Assembly: GCA_963779765.1 (NCBI GenBank)
Contig: CAVZZP010000002.1
Span: forward strand, 1,426,001-1,490,000
Direction: 5' to 3'
Origin: Silicimonas sp963779765
Lineage (GTDB): Bacteria; Pseudomonadota; Alphaproteobacteria; Rhodobacterales; Rhodobacteraceae
DNA: 64,000 nucleotides
Shown: positions 9,933 through 17,675 of the stretch, piece by piece
How the letters are laid out: each line of letters begins with the position of its first letter
How positions within the stretch are numbered: the first letter of the stretch is position 1
The notes under the pieces: model-generated
Seen by the model: the letters and a program-made list of their open reading frames with translations, nothing else
The model's database searches: none
Told to the model about the DNA's origin: nothing
Translations under genes and position numbers: made by a program

Positions 9933-10171
9933 TTTATGTCGGCGGGCTGAAGCCCCTTGGGGTTGCCGTCGGCATCGGTCGTGATCAGCGCGACCTTCTC
10001 CTCGGCCTCTGCCAGCTTCTTCTGGCAGTGGTCCTTCAGCGCAGCGCCGCGCTCGTAGAGCTTGATGGAATCCTCGAGAGGCACGTCGCCCAACTCAAGC
10101 CGCCCCACCACGGCCTCGAGTTCCTTCATCGCTTCTTCGAAGCTCATCTCGGCGACAGGTGTCCCGGTCAT
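9929..10171 (-). CDS. xseB: Exodeoxyribonuclease VII small subunit
   Basis: An 80-residue protein with the XseB signature: 'MSFEEAMKELEAVVGRLELG' then 'VPLEDSIKLYERGAALKDHC', a helical hairpin rich in charged residues. XseB binds the large subunit XseA to form the ssDNA-degrading exonuclease VII. It overlaps both the upstream deacetylase gene (4 bp) and the downstream ispA (4 bp), so all are co-translated. The xseB-ispA-dxs order is common in proteobacteria. Confidence 0.95.
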   Translation of the reverse strand: MTGTPVAEMSFEEAMKELEAVVGRLELGDVPLEDSIKLYERGAALKDHCQKKLAEAEEKVALITTDADGNPKGLQPADIK

Positions 10172-11094
10172 GCTGCGTGCTCCCTCAGAACCTCGACGTG
10201 CGCGCGCGTGCTCGCGGCGAGCGCGTCCAGATCATACCCACCTTCCAGAGTCGAGACCACGCGCCCTTCGCAACGGTCGTCGGCCAGCTTGCAGATCTCC
10301 TGCGTAAGCCAGCGGAAGTCGTCCTCATGCCAGTTGAGGTTCGCCAGCGGATCGGCGGCATGAGCGTCGAAACCGGCCGAGACGATGATGAGCTCCGGCG
10401 CGAAGTCGTCGACGGCAGGAAGCAGGATGTCGCCCCAGGCGCGCCGCATCTCGCGCCCGCCCGTCATCGGTGCAAGCGGTGCGTTCAGGACGTTGTCGCA
10501 GGCACCCGTCTCATGCGCGCCACCGCTGCCGGGATAAAGCGGCATCTGGTGCGACGAGCAGAACAGCGTGCGCGCCTCGGACCACAGAAGGTCCTGCGTC
10601 CCATTGCCGTGGTGGACGTCGAAGTCGAGGACCGCGACCTTGGACAACCCGTGTTCGTCCAGTGCCCGCTTAGCCGCGATAGCGGCGGTCCCGAACAGGC
10701 AGAACCCCATGGCACGCTCGGTCTCGGCATGGTGACCAGGGGGGCGCATGGCGACAAAGGCGGTCTTGGTCTCACCGGCAAGGACGGCGTCGACCGCTGC
10801 TCCGCATCCTCCGACAGCACGCAGCGCGGCATCGAGAGACCCGGCGGACAGATGTGTGTCCGCGTCGAGCGAGACATATGAGGACTCCGGCACCGCGTTT
10901 ACGATGCGGTCGAAGTACCGCTCGGGATGGCAGCGCGTCACCTCGGCCCGTGTCGCCAGAGGCGCCTCGCGCCAGTCGAGGCCATCCATTTCGGACAGCG
11001 TTGCCTTCACAGTACGCGCGCGCTCGACACGCTCGGGGTGTCCGGGCGGGGTGACATGCTCCAGCGCGGCATCGTGCCAATAGATCAGGGTCAT
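10168..11094 (-). CDS. Histone-deacetylase-family (acetylpolyamine/acetoin-utilisation type) hydrolase
   Basis: A class II HDAC-like zinc amidohydrolase of 308 residues. Motifs in order: 'RPPGHHAETERAMGFCLF' (active-site His pair), 'AVLDFDVHHGNGTQDLLW' (zinc-binding Asp and His), 'SAGFDAHAADPLANLNW' (second metal Asp) and 'STLEGGYDLDALA' (C-terminal Gly-Gly-Tyr). Bacterial members deacetylate small molecules such as acetylpolyamines or acetylated proteins; the substrate here is unknown. ATG 11094 ('MTLIYWHD') is chosen over the in-frame ATG 11109 because family members start there. It heads the operon that runs into xseB-ispA-dxs. Confidence 0.88.
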   Translation of the reverse strand: MTLIYWHDAALEHVTPPGHPERVERARTVKATLSEMDGLDWREAPLATRAEVTRCHPERYFDRIVNAVPESSYVSLDADTHLSAGSLDAALRAVGGCGAAVDAVLAGETKTAFVAMRPPGHHAETERAMGFCLFGTAAIAAKRALDEHGLSKVAVLDFDVHHGNGTQDLLWSEARTLFCSSHQMPLYPGSGGAHETGACDNVLNAPLAPMTGGREMRRAWGDILLPAVDDFAPELIIVSAGFDAHAADPLANLNWHEDDFRWLTQEICKLADDRCEGRVVSTLEGGYDLDALAASTRAHVEVLREHAA

Positions 11095-11161
11095 GGCCCT
11101 TGGTCTCAAATCCGTCCGCCACAGGCAAGCCCCGTCGGCCGGATGCCGCGCGGCAGGCGGA

Positions 11162-11860
11162 TCAGTCCGGCGCCAGCAAGTAGCCCGAGCCTCGCACGGT
11201 CTGAAGATACCGTGGCTGGCGCGGATCGACCTCGATCTTCCGCCTCAGGCGCGTGATCTGCACGTCGACGGCCCTCTCCTGCGCCTGTCCACCGTCGCGG
11301 CCCAGATCCTCGACCAGCTTGGCCCGCGACAGCGCCTCTCCGGGCTGCGACGCGAAGATCCGCATCAGCTGCGCCTCCGTCGCCGTCAGCCGCACCGGCC
11401 GGTCGCCCTCCCACATCGCGCCTTTCTCGACGTCGTAGCGCAACGCGCCAAGCGTCAGCACCTTGGGCTGGATGTCCGACGGCTCGGGCGCCGGGACACG
11501 ACGCAGGATCGAGTTGATGCGCAACAGAAGCTCGCGCGGCTCGAAGGGTTTCGCCAGATAGTCGTCCGCCCCGGCCTCGAGCCCCGCAATCCGGTCTGCG
11601 GTGTCGCCCTTTGCGGTCAGAAGCAGGATCGGCACGTCCCGCGTCTCACGCAGGCGGCGGCAGAAGCTGACGCCGTCCTCGCCCGGCATCATCACGTCCA
11701 GCACGATCAGGTCGAAGTCGAGACCCGACAGGATCCGCTGCGCGTGAGCGGCCTCGCGCGCGGCGGTCACAAGGAAGCCGTGCCGCATCAGGAACTTCTG
11801 GAGAAGCCCCCGAATGCGCTCGTCGTCGTCCACGATCAGAAGGTGTGCGTCGGTGTCCAT
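11162..11860 (-). CDS. petR: OmpR-family response regulator PetR
   Basis: A 232-residue two-domain response regulator. The receiver is 'LLIVDDDERIRGLL' (acidic pocket), 'LIVLDVMMPGEDGVSF' (phospho-acceptor Asp about residue 54) and 'LLLTAKGDTADRIAGLEAGA', and there is a C-terminal winged helix ('AVDVQITRLRRKIEVDPRQ', 'LQTVRGSGYLLAPD'). It follows the MarR gene by 4 bp, the petP-petR arrangement first described in Rhodobacter capsulatus beside the cytochrome bc1 genes. No partner histidine kinase is adjacent. The name rests on synteny and similarity. Confidence 0.85.
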   Translation of the reverse strand: MDTDAHLLIVDDDERIRGLLQKFLMRHGFLVTAAREAAHAQRILSGLDFDLIVLDVMMPGEDGVSFCRRLRETRDVPILLLTAKGDTADRIAGLEAGADDYLAKPFEPRELLLRINSILRRVPAPEPSDIQPKVLTLGALRYDVEKGAMWEGDRPVRLTATEAQLMRIFASQPGEALSRAKLVEDLGRDGGQAQERAVDVQITRLRRKIEVDPRQPRYLQTVRGSGYLLAPD

Positions 11861-11864
11861 GTCG

Positions 11865-12371
11865 TCAGCCCGCCTCGGTGAGCTTGGCGTAGTGTCGGCG
11901 CATGTCGCTGTCCATCATTGCTTCCAGAACGTGACGAAAGCCCGCCACCGCCTCTGGCCCCGCCTGCCGGAACGCCGCGCGCATCCGCTTGCGCTGCGCG
12001 TTCGACAATTCACGCTCCAGAACCTCTCCCGTTTCGGTCAGGTAGAGATGCCGCTCTCGCTTGTCGCGCGTGCCAACGTCGCTGCGGACAAGCCCGTCGT
12101 CGATCAGCGTCCGCAGCACACGGTTCAGCGACTGCTTCGTCACGCCGAGGATCGACAGAAGGTTGTTCACCGTCGTTCCGGGCGAGCGGTTGATGAAGTG
12201 AATGGCGCGGTGATGCGCCCGACCGTAGCCCTTGTCCTCGAGGATGCGATCGGGGTCCGCGGTAAAGCCGCGATAGGCGAAAAACATCGCCTCGATCCCC
12301 TTCCGAAGTTGATCGTCCGTGAGGAAGAGAAGCGTCTCTCCTCCCCCCGCGCTGCTACCGCTTTCCGCCAT
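11865..12371 (-). CDS. petP: MarR-family transcriptional regulator PetP
   Basis: A 168-residue MarR-type winged-helix repressor. The recognition region is 'TVNNLLSILGVTKQSLNRVL' and the wing is 'DVGTRDKRERHLYLTETG'. It is the first gene of petP-petR. The upstream DNA has a promoter whose 17-bp spacer is an inverted repeat, suggesting autoregulation (inference). A strong ribosome-binding sequence (CAGGGAGA) precedes the ATG. The ligand is unknown. Confidence 0.85.
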   Translation of the reverse strand: MAESGSSAGGGETLLFLTDDQLRKGIEAMFFAYRGFTADPDRILEDKGYGRAHHRAIHFINRSPGTTVNNLLSILGVTKQSLNRVLRTLIDDGLVRSDVGTRDKRERHLYLTETGEVLERELSNAQRKRMRAAFRQAGPEAVAGFRHVLEAMMDSDMRRHYAKLTEAG

Positions 12372-12395
12372 GCCGTCTCCCTGCCCTCACCGGGG

Positions 12396-12424
12396 ATTTT
12401 ATGTCAGCCTTGTTGACATTCCAA
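12396..12424 (-). promoter_or_regulatory. petP promoter with a palindromic operator filling the spacer
   Basis: On the minus strand TTGGAA (12419-12424), 17 bp and TAAAAT (12396-12401) form a sigma70-like promoter 25 bp upstream of the petP ATG. The spacer 12402-12418 (TGTCAGCCTTGTTGACA on plus) is an imperfect inverted repeat, TGTCARC-N3-GYTGACA. A dimeric repressor such as PetP could block RNA polymerase here. The site lies in the 142-bp gap shared with divergent ilvE. Confidence 0.55.
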
Positions 12425-12513
12425 GAATCAATTGGTAGCGATGCTCGAATTTTCCGCAACAAAATGTCCGAAGCGGAACTATTTGGGCAACTTTTGCAAA
12501 TCTGGAGGCTGAC

Positions 12514-13380
12514 ATGGCCGGATATGACGATCGCGACGGGTTGATCTGGATGGACGGCAAGATGGTGCCGTGGCGCGATGCAGAGGTGCATATCCTGACG
12601 CACGCCCTCCACTACGCCTCGTCCGTGTTCGAGGGCGAGCGCGCGTACAACGGCAAGATCTTCCTCAGCCGCAAGCACTCCGAACGCCTGCACTTCTCGG
12701 CCGGAGAGCTGGACTTCAAGATCCCCTATACCGTCGACGAGATCGAAGCGGCGAAGCAGGAGGTCCTGACCGCGAACGGCCTGACCGACGCCTACGTCCG
12801 CGCGCTGTCCTGGCGCGGCGCGGGCGAGGACATGGGCGTCAGCTCGGCCCGCAACCCCGTCCGCCTCGCCATCGCCGCCTGGGGCTGGGGCAACTATTAC
12901 GGCGACGCCAAGATGAAGGGCGCGAAGCTCGACATCTCGAAGTGGAAGCGCCCCTCGCCCGAGACGATCCCGGTCCACGCCAAGGCCGCCGGTCTCTACA
13001 TGATCTGCACCACGTCCAAGCACGCGGCCGAAGCCAAGGGTTGCTCGGACGCGCTGTTCATGGACTATCGCGGCTATGTCGCCGAGGCGACCGGCGCCAA
13101 CATCTTCTTCGTCAAGGACGGCGAGGTGCATACGCCGAAGCCCGACTGCTTCCTCAACGGGCTGACGCGACAGACCGTCATCGGGATGCTGAAAGAGCGC
13201 CAGATCCAGGTCCACGAGCGGCACATCGAACCGGGCGAGATGGAAGGCTTCCAGCAGTGCTGGCTGACCGGCACCGCTGCCGAGGTGACGCCCGTCGGCC
13301 AGATCGGCGACTATACCTTCGAAGTCGGCGCGATGACCCGCGACATCTCGGACAGCTACGAGAAACTCGTGCGGCAGTAG
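12514..13380 (+). CDS. ilvE: Branched-chain amino acid aminotransferase
   Basis: A fold-type IV PLP transaminase of 288 residues that transfers amino groups between glutamate and the branched-chain 2-oxo acids. Seen: 'HILTHALHYASSVFEGERAY' near the N-terminus, the Schiff-base Lys about residue 157 in 'VHAKAAGLYM', 'GYVAEATGANIFFVKDG' and 'WLTGTAAEVTPVGQI'. A GGAGG ribosome-binding site precedes ATG 12514. It has its own terminator, so it is probably monocistronic, divergent from petP. Confidence 0.95.
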   Translation: MAGYDDRDGLIWMDGKMVPWRDAEVHILTHALHYASSVFEGERAYNGKIFLSRKHSERLHFSAGELDFKIPYTVDEIEAAKQEVLTANGLTDAYVRALSWRGAGEDMGVSSARNPVRLAIAAWGWGNYYGDAKMKGAKLDISKWKRPSPETIPVHAKAAGLYMICTTSKHAAEAKGCSDALFMDYRGYVAEATGANIFFVKDGEVHTPKPDCFLNGLTRQTVIGMLKERQIQVHERHIEPGEMEGFQQCWLTGTAAEVTPVGQIGDYTFEVGAMTRDISDSYEKLVRQ

Positions 13381-13401
13381 CCTGCGCGATACCGCCGAAA
13401 G

Positions 13402-13424
13402 AAGCGGCCTGCGGGCCGCTTTTT
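13402..13424 (+). terminator. Intrinsic terminator of ilvE
   Basis: Stem AAGCGGCC (13402-13409), a four-base loop and GGCCGCTT (13414-13421) run into a T tract ending at 13424, 21 bp after the ilvE stop. The 3' end of the convergent transporter gene begins at 13429. Confidence 0.88.
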
Positions 13425-13428
13425 CGTT

Positions 13429-14367
13429 TCAGCCGTACTTCGTCACGATCTGGCGTGCCTTGCCGCGCTGAAGCTTGAGCTGCCGCTCGCGCAGGATGAT
13501 GAGCACCCCCGCCGCGATGACGACCGCCGCCCCCACCATCTGCTGCGCCGTCGGCACTTCCGAGAAGACGGTATAGCCGATCCCGACCGCGAACAGCATC
13601 GAGGCATATTCGAAGGGCGCGATCACGCCCGTGTCGGCGAAGCGATAGGCGCTCGTCAGCAGGATCTGCCCCACTCCCCCGATCAGCCCCGCGCCGATCA
13701 GCATGACGGCGGCGCGCGGCGACGGCATGGCCCACCCGAAGGGCAGGGTCAGCAGCGCCAGCATCGTCGCAGTCAGCGAGAACCAGAAGACGATGGCCGC
13801 CGTCTGCTCGGTCTCGACCATGCGGCGGACGTGGATCTGCGCGAAGGCAGCGCAGAGCGAGCCCGACAGGACGACCATCGCGCCGAAGGCCAGCTTCTCG
13901 TCGGCGCTGCCGTCGGTGAAGGCGGTCAGTCGCGGCCAGAGCACGATCAGCACGCCGATCAGCCCCATGAACACGGCCGTCAGCCGAACCTTCCGCACCT
14001 TCTCGCCCAGCATCAAGGCGGCGAGTACGACGACGAAAAGGGGCGAGGCGTATTGGATCGCCTTCACCTCGTAGAGAGGCAGGATCGCCAGCCCTGCGAA
14101 GGACAACGCCATCGCCGAGGTCCCGATCAGCCCGCGAAAGACATGGGCGCGTACGCTGTTGGTCCTGAACCCCGTCTTTAGTTCCCCGCGCGATGCCAGC
14201 CAGGCAACGATCACCGGAATGGCGAACAACGACCGGAAGAACACCGCCTCACCCGGCGGCACCTCCTCGGACGCCGACTTGATCAGCGAAGCCATGATGA
14301 CGAAGAGAAAGACGGACGAGACCTTCAGTGAAATGGCTCGTGCCGGGTTGTCGATCTCGGGGTGCAT
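13429..14367 (-). CDS. EamA/DMT-family transporter
   Basis: A 312-residue, ten-helix inner-membrane protein with two EamA repeats. The first repeat has 'LASRGELKTGFRTNSVRAHV' and 'AIQYASPLFVVVLAALMLGEK'-like sequence; the second has 'GVGQILLTSAYRFADTGVIA' and 'YTVFSEVPTAQQMVGAAVVI'. The 'YASPLF..L..LLGE' core is characteristic of DMT exporters. The C-terminus is basic and cytoplasmic ('LRERQLKLQRGKARQ'). The substrate is unknown. It lies 9 bp downstream of queG on the same strand and may be read through from it. Confidence 0.88.
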   Translation of the reverse strand: MHPEIDNPARAISLKVSSVFLFVIMASLIKSASEEVPPGEAVFFRSLFAIPVIVAWLASRGELKTGFRTNSVRAHVFRGLIGTSAMALSFAGLAILPLYEVKAIQYASPLFVVVLAALMLGEKVRKVRLTAVFMGLIGVLIVLWPRLTAFTDGSADEKLAFGAMVVLSGSLCAAFAQIHVRRMVETEQTAAIVFWFSLTATMLALLTLPFGWAMPSPRAAVMLIGAGLIGGVGQILLTSAYRFADTGVIAPFEYASMLFAVGIGYTVFSEVPTAQQMVGAAVVIAAGVLIILRERQLKLQRGKARQIVTKYG

Positions 14368-14376
14368 GTCGATTGC

Positions 14377-15432
14377 CTACCAGCGCGGCCCGAACGCCGC
14401 CAGACGCGACAGTGCCCATTGCCCCGCATCCGCCACCGCCGGGTCCGCGTCACGTGACAGCGCCTCGGCTACCGGCCGCAGCGACGGCTCGCCCGAGTTG
14501 CCGATGGCGTAGCCCACATTGCGCACGAACCTGTTCCGCCCGCTCCGCTTGATCGGCGACCCCGAGAACCGCGCGCGGAAGCTCGCGTCGTCCAGCGTTG
14601 CCAGCTCGGCCAGCGGCGGAAGGTCGGTCTCGGCGCGCGCGGCATAGCGCGCGTCCCGACCGGCGACGGCGAACTTGTTCCAGGGGCAGACCGCGAGACA
14701 GTCGTCGCAGCCATAGATGCGGTTGCCCAGTCCGGGCCTCAACGCCGGATCGACCGGCCCCTCATGCTCGATCGTCAGGTAGGAAATGCAGCGCCGCGCA
14801 TCGAGCTGGAAGGGCGCCGGAAACGCATCCGTCGGGCAGATATCGAGACACTTTCGGCACGACCCGCAATGCTCCTCCTCCGGCGGGTCGGGCGGCAGTT
14901 CGGCGGTCGTGAAGATCGCGCCGAGGAAGAACCAGTTGCCCAGCCTCCGCGACAGAAGGTTCGTGTGCTTGCCCTGCCAGCCCAGCCCCGCTGCCTGTCC
15001 AAGCGCCTTCTCGGGCACGGGTGCGGTGTCGACGAAGACCTTCACCTCGCACCCCGCCTCGGCGACCAGCCAGCGCGCGACGCGCTTCAGCCGCTTCTTG
15101 ACGACGTCGTGATAGTCCCGCCCCTGCGCATAGACAGAGACGACGCCGCGATCTTTAGCCGCGAGATCGTCCAGCGGATCGTGCTCCGGCGTATAGGGCT
15201 CAGCCAGCATCACCACCGACCGCGCTTCGGGCCAAAGGGCCGCCGGATCGCCCCGCCAGTGCGCGCGCTCCGCAAGCCATCCCATCTGTCCGTGCCGCCC
15301 CTCGGCCAGAAAAGCCGCCAGCCGCTCTGCCACCTCGGGCACGGCGTCCGGTCGACAGACTCTCGCCTCGGCAAACCCGGCATCGACCGCCTCGGCGACC
15401 AGCCGGGACTTGAGCGTGTCAGGCGTCATCAT
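14377..15432 (-). CDS. queG: Epoxyqueuosine reductase
   Basis: The cobalamin and [4Fe-4S] enzyme that reduces epoxyqueuosine to queuosine in tRNA wobble positions. It has 351 residues. The N-terminal cobalamin-binding part contains 'AQGRDYHDVVKKRLKRVARW' and 'VDTAPVPEKALGQAAGLGW'. Two 4Fe-4S clusters are indicated by 'CGSCRKCLDICPTDA' and 'CDDCLAVCPWNKFA'. The C-terminal HEAT-like part ends 'DAGQWALSRLAAFGPRW'. The need for a cobalamin cofactor fits the adenosyltransferase elsewhere in the window. Confidence 0.95.
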   Translation of the reverse strand: MMTPDTLKSRLVAEAVDAGFAEARVCRPDAVPEVAERLAAFLAEGRHGQMGWLAERAHWRGDPAALWPEARSVVMLAEPYTPEHDPLDDLAAKDRGVVSVYAQGRDYHDVVKKRLKRVARWLVAEAGCEVKVFVDTAPVPEKALGQAAGLGWQGKHTNLLSRRLGNWFFLGAIFTTAELPPDPPEEEHCGSCRKCLDICPTDAFPAPFQLDARRCISYLTIEHEGPVDPALRPGLGNRIYGCDDCLAVCPWNKFAVAGRDARYAARAETDLPPLAELATLDDASFRARFSGSPIKRSGRNRFVRNVGYAIGNSGEPSLRPVAEALSRDADPAVADAGQWALSRLAAFGPRW

Positions 15433-15440
15433 CGGTCTGC

Positions 15441-15489
15441 AAGTATCCCGGGGGAGTCCCCGCGGCGCGGGGACGGGGGCGGAGCCCCC
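15441..15489 (-). repeat. GC-rich intergenic repeat, copy 1 (GGGGGCTCYGCCCCCG...CCCCCGGGATACTT)
   Basis: Read on the minus strand it starts right after the GST stop codon: a GGGGGC/GCCCCC hairpin, a second G/C-rich hairpin (CCCCGCGCCGCGGGG) and the conserved end CCCCCGGGATACTT. A shorter copy follows recO at 47947-47979 in the same orientation relative to its gene. It may act as a terminator or mRNA 3'-end structure; no T tract follows. Confidence 0.65.
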
Positions 15490-16155
15490 TCAGAAATCCA
15501 GGTCGGCATAGTGTGCCGGCGGCGGAAAGCCCGGCACCGCATCGGCCAGAAGGCTTCGGAACGCGGGGCGCGACTTGATCTTGGCGTACCAGTCCCGGAC
15601 CGTGGGGTTCAGGTTCCAGTCCACGTCCGAGATGTAATCCAGCGACGACAGATGCGCCGCAGCCGCGAAGTCCGCAAGCGTCAACTCAGGCCCCGCGAGC
15701 CATCGCCGCTCGTCCAGAAGCCAGCCAAGATACTCGAGGTGGAACTTGATCGCGCGAGCCCCGGCCTTCACGTTGCCGCTGTCGGGATAGCCCTGCTTGG
15801 TGATCTTCTTGTTGACCCGCTCATAGAGCAGCTTCGACGTCACCTCGTTGTGGAACTTGTCGTCGAACCAGCCGACCAGCCGCCGGACTTCGTGACGCGC
15901 CGCCGGGTTGCGCGGCATCAGCGGCGGGTCGGGATAGCGCTCCTCGAGGTATTCGCAGATCGCCGCGCTTTCGCTAAGGGTCAGCCCGTCGATCTTCAGG
16001 ATCGGGACCTTGCCGGCCGGATTGCGGCGGATGAAGTCCGGGTCGCGCTCCCAATAGCGTTCCTCGACCAGCTCGACCTCCAGACGCTTTTCGGCCAGCG
16101 ACAGGCGCACCTTGCGACAGAAGGGAGACAGGGGAACGTGGTAGAGGCGTATCAT
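15490..16155 (-). CDS. Glutathione S-transferase family protein
   Basis: 221 residues with a thioredoxin-like N-terminal domain ('LYHVPLSPFCRKVRLSLAEK', where SPFCRK is the GSH-site loop; 'NPAGKVPILKIDGLTLSESA' with the cis-Pro and the ESxAI motif) and an all-helical C-terminal domain ('ERRWLAGPELTLADFAAAAH'). Its specific substrate is unknown. It is followed directly by the GC-rich repeat and then queG on the same strand. The ATG at 16155 aligns with the family start. Confidence 0.9.
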   Translation of the reverse strand: MIRLYHVPLSPFCRKVRLSLAEKRLEVELVEERYWERDPDFIRRNPAGKVPILKIDGLTLSESAAICEYLEERYPDPPLMPRNPAARHEVRRLVGWFDDKFHNEVTSKLLYERVNKKITKQGYPDSGNVKAGARAIKFHLEYLGWLLDERRWLAGPELTLADFAAAAHLSSLDYISDVDWNLNPTVRDWYAKIKSRPAFRSLLADAVPGFPPPAHYADLDF

Positions 16156-16227
16156 CGCGGCAAATCCAGATCGTGCGACGCTTGACCCTCAATGCCCAAG
16201 ACTTGGGCCGGATTCAAGCGCTGCGGG

Positions 16228-16953
16228 TCAGAAACACTCAGCACGTCCGTCCCGTTCGATGGTCGCCGCCCCGTCCTCGATGGACCGGGCGCGCTTCTGC
16301 ACGGCGTCCGACGGCTTCGACGCGCTTCGGTCTCGCGGGTTGGGCAGGACGGCAGCCAGCAGGGCCGCCTGCCGCGCGGTCAACTCGTTCGCGCCGACCC
16401 CGAAGTGATGCCGCGCCGCCGCCTCGATCCCGAAGACGCCCTCATCGAACTCGGCGACGTTCAGATACAATTCGACGATGCGGCGCTTGCTCCAGAACGC
16501 CTCGGCAAGCGGGGTCATCAAGCCCTCCAGCGCCTTCCTCGGCCAGCTCCGCCCCTGCCAGAGGTAAAGGTTCTTCACCGTCTGCTGCGTCAGGGTCGAT
16601 CCGCCGCGCTGCCCGCCATCTGAAATGGCGTCGCGCAAGGCGTTCATGTCGACGCCCCAGTGCAGGCAGAAGTTCGCGTCCTCGGCTGCGACCACCGAGC
16701 GCGCGACCACAGGCGCAATCCTATCAATGGGCACCCAGACCCGTTCGACCGACCTCAGTCGAAGACCTTCGGACAGGATGTAGGGGGTCGTCGGCGGCGT
16801 CAGCACGGCATAAGCCGCGACCATAAGCACCAGCGCAAGAGCAAAGGACCACAAGCCTCGCACCAGCCAGCGTCCGGGCGCGAACCTGCGGCCTCGCCGG
16901 GCGGGCGTCTTCGCCGTCGTCTTTCTTTTCCTGCTCGCCGTCTTCCGGGCCAT
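16228..16953 (-). CDS. mtgA: Monofunctional biosynthetic peptidoglycan transglycosylase
   Basis: A GT51 glycosyltransferase that polymerises lipid II into glycan strands at the periplasmic face. A very basic cytoplasmic N-terminus ('RKTASRKRKTTAKTPARRGR') leads into one TM helix ('GLWSFALALVLMVAAYAVL'). The catalytic domain follows with 'SVVAAEDANFCLHWGVD' (catalytic Glu), 'GGSTLTQQTVKNLYL' and 'RRIVELYLNVAEFDEGVFGI'. There is no transpeptidase domain. ATG 16953 is taken as the start; GTG 16968 in frame is also possible. The 16156-16227 gap before the GST gene holds nothing recognisable. Confidence 0.93.
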   Translation of the reverse strand: MARKTASRKRKTTAKTPARRGRRFAPGRWLVRGLWSFALALVLMVAAYAVLTPPTTPYILSEGLRLRSVERVWVPIDRIAPVVARSVVAAEDANFCLHWGVDMNALRDAISDGGQRGGSTLTQQTVKNLYLWQGRSWPRKALEGLMTPLAEAFWSKRRIVELYLNVAEFDEGVFGIEAAARHHFGVGANELTARQAALLAAVLPNPRDRSASKPSDAVQKRARSIEDGAATIERDGRAECF

Positions 16954-16989
16954 GCGATCACGTCGCACGACATCCCGTCTCAGGCAAGC

Positions 16990-17664
16990 CTACTCGGCCG
17001 CCGCCCGGTCCGGTTTGCCGGGCTCGGCCATCTCCATCCGGCGCGAGATGACCTTCTCGCGCTTCTTGGCGAAGCGCTTCTTCAGACGCGCGACGCGGGC
17101 CTTCTGATAGGCCGCGATCAGCGGGTTCGACAGGATGTACGTCGCGATGCCCGCCGCCAGTCCGGGAAGGATGCCCCCGACGGTGTAAGGAAGGAAGACG
17201 CGGCGCCAGAACAGGGCCAGCCCGCTCCAGTTGGTCGGCTCGCCCGAGAAGATCGCCATCGCGTTCCGCCAAAGGTCAAGCGCCGCATCCGAGAACGACG
17301 CCAGCACAAGGGGAAGGGGAAGGCCGGGATAGCCCAGCATCCACGATCCCAGTTCCATCGACACGGCGGCGATCAGCGGGAAGGTCAGCGGGTTGCCGAT
17401 GAACGTGCCCAAAAGGGACGCGATGACGTTGCCCCGGATAAGAAGCGACAGCACACCCGCGATCAGGAAATGCAGCCCGAAGAACGGCGTGAACGAGGTG
17501 AAGACGCCCGCGGCGATTCCGCGGCTGATCTTGTGGGCCGGATCGGGAAGGCGGCGCAGGCGATACATGACGTACCAGGACGCCCGCCGCCACCCGCCCC
17601 TGGGATAGAAGCTTTCGCTGACGATCTCGACATAGGTCCTTGGCTTGCGCCGCTTGAAGACCAA
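16990..17664 (-). CDS. DUF2062 domain membrane protein
   Basis: 224 residues. A basic N-terminus ('VFKRRKPRTYVEIVSESFYP') precedes a DUF2062 core with three to four hydrophobic segments: 'RGIAAGVFTSFTPFFGLHFL', 'VIASLLGTFIGNPLTFPLIA' and 'YTVGGILPGLAAGIATYILS'. The C-terminal tail is a highly charged coiled-coil-like segment ('KKRFAKKREKVISRRMEMAE'). The function of the family is unknown. It lies 11 bp downstream of the RelA/SpoT gene, so it probably belongs to the rpoZ-rsh transcript. Confidence 0.85.
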   Translation of the reverse strand: MVFKRRKPRTYVEIVSESFYPRGGWRRASWYVMYRLRRLPDPAHKISRGIAAGVFTSFTPFFGLHFLIAGVLSLLIRGNVIASLLGTFIGNPLTFPLIAAVSMELGSWMLGYPGLPLPLVLASFSDAALDLWRNAMAIFSGEPTNWSGLALFWRRVFLPYTVGGILPGLAAGIATYILSNPLIAAYQKARVARLKKRFAKKREKVISRRMEMAEPGKPDRAAAE

Positions 17665-17675
17665 AACCTTTCCCC

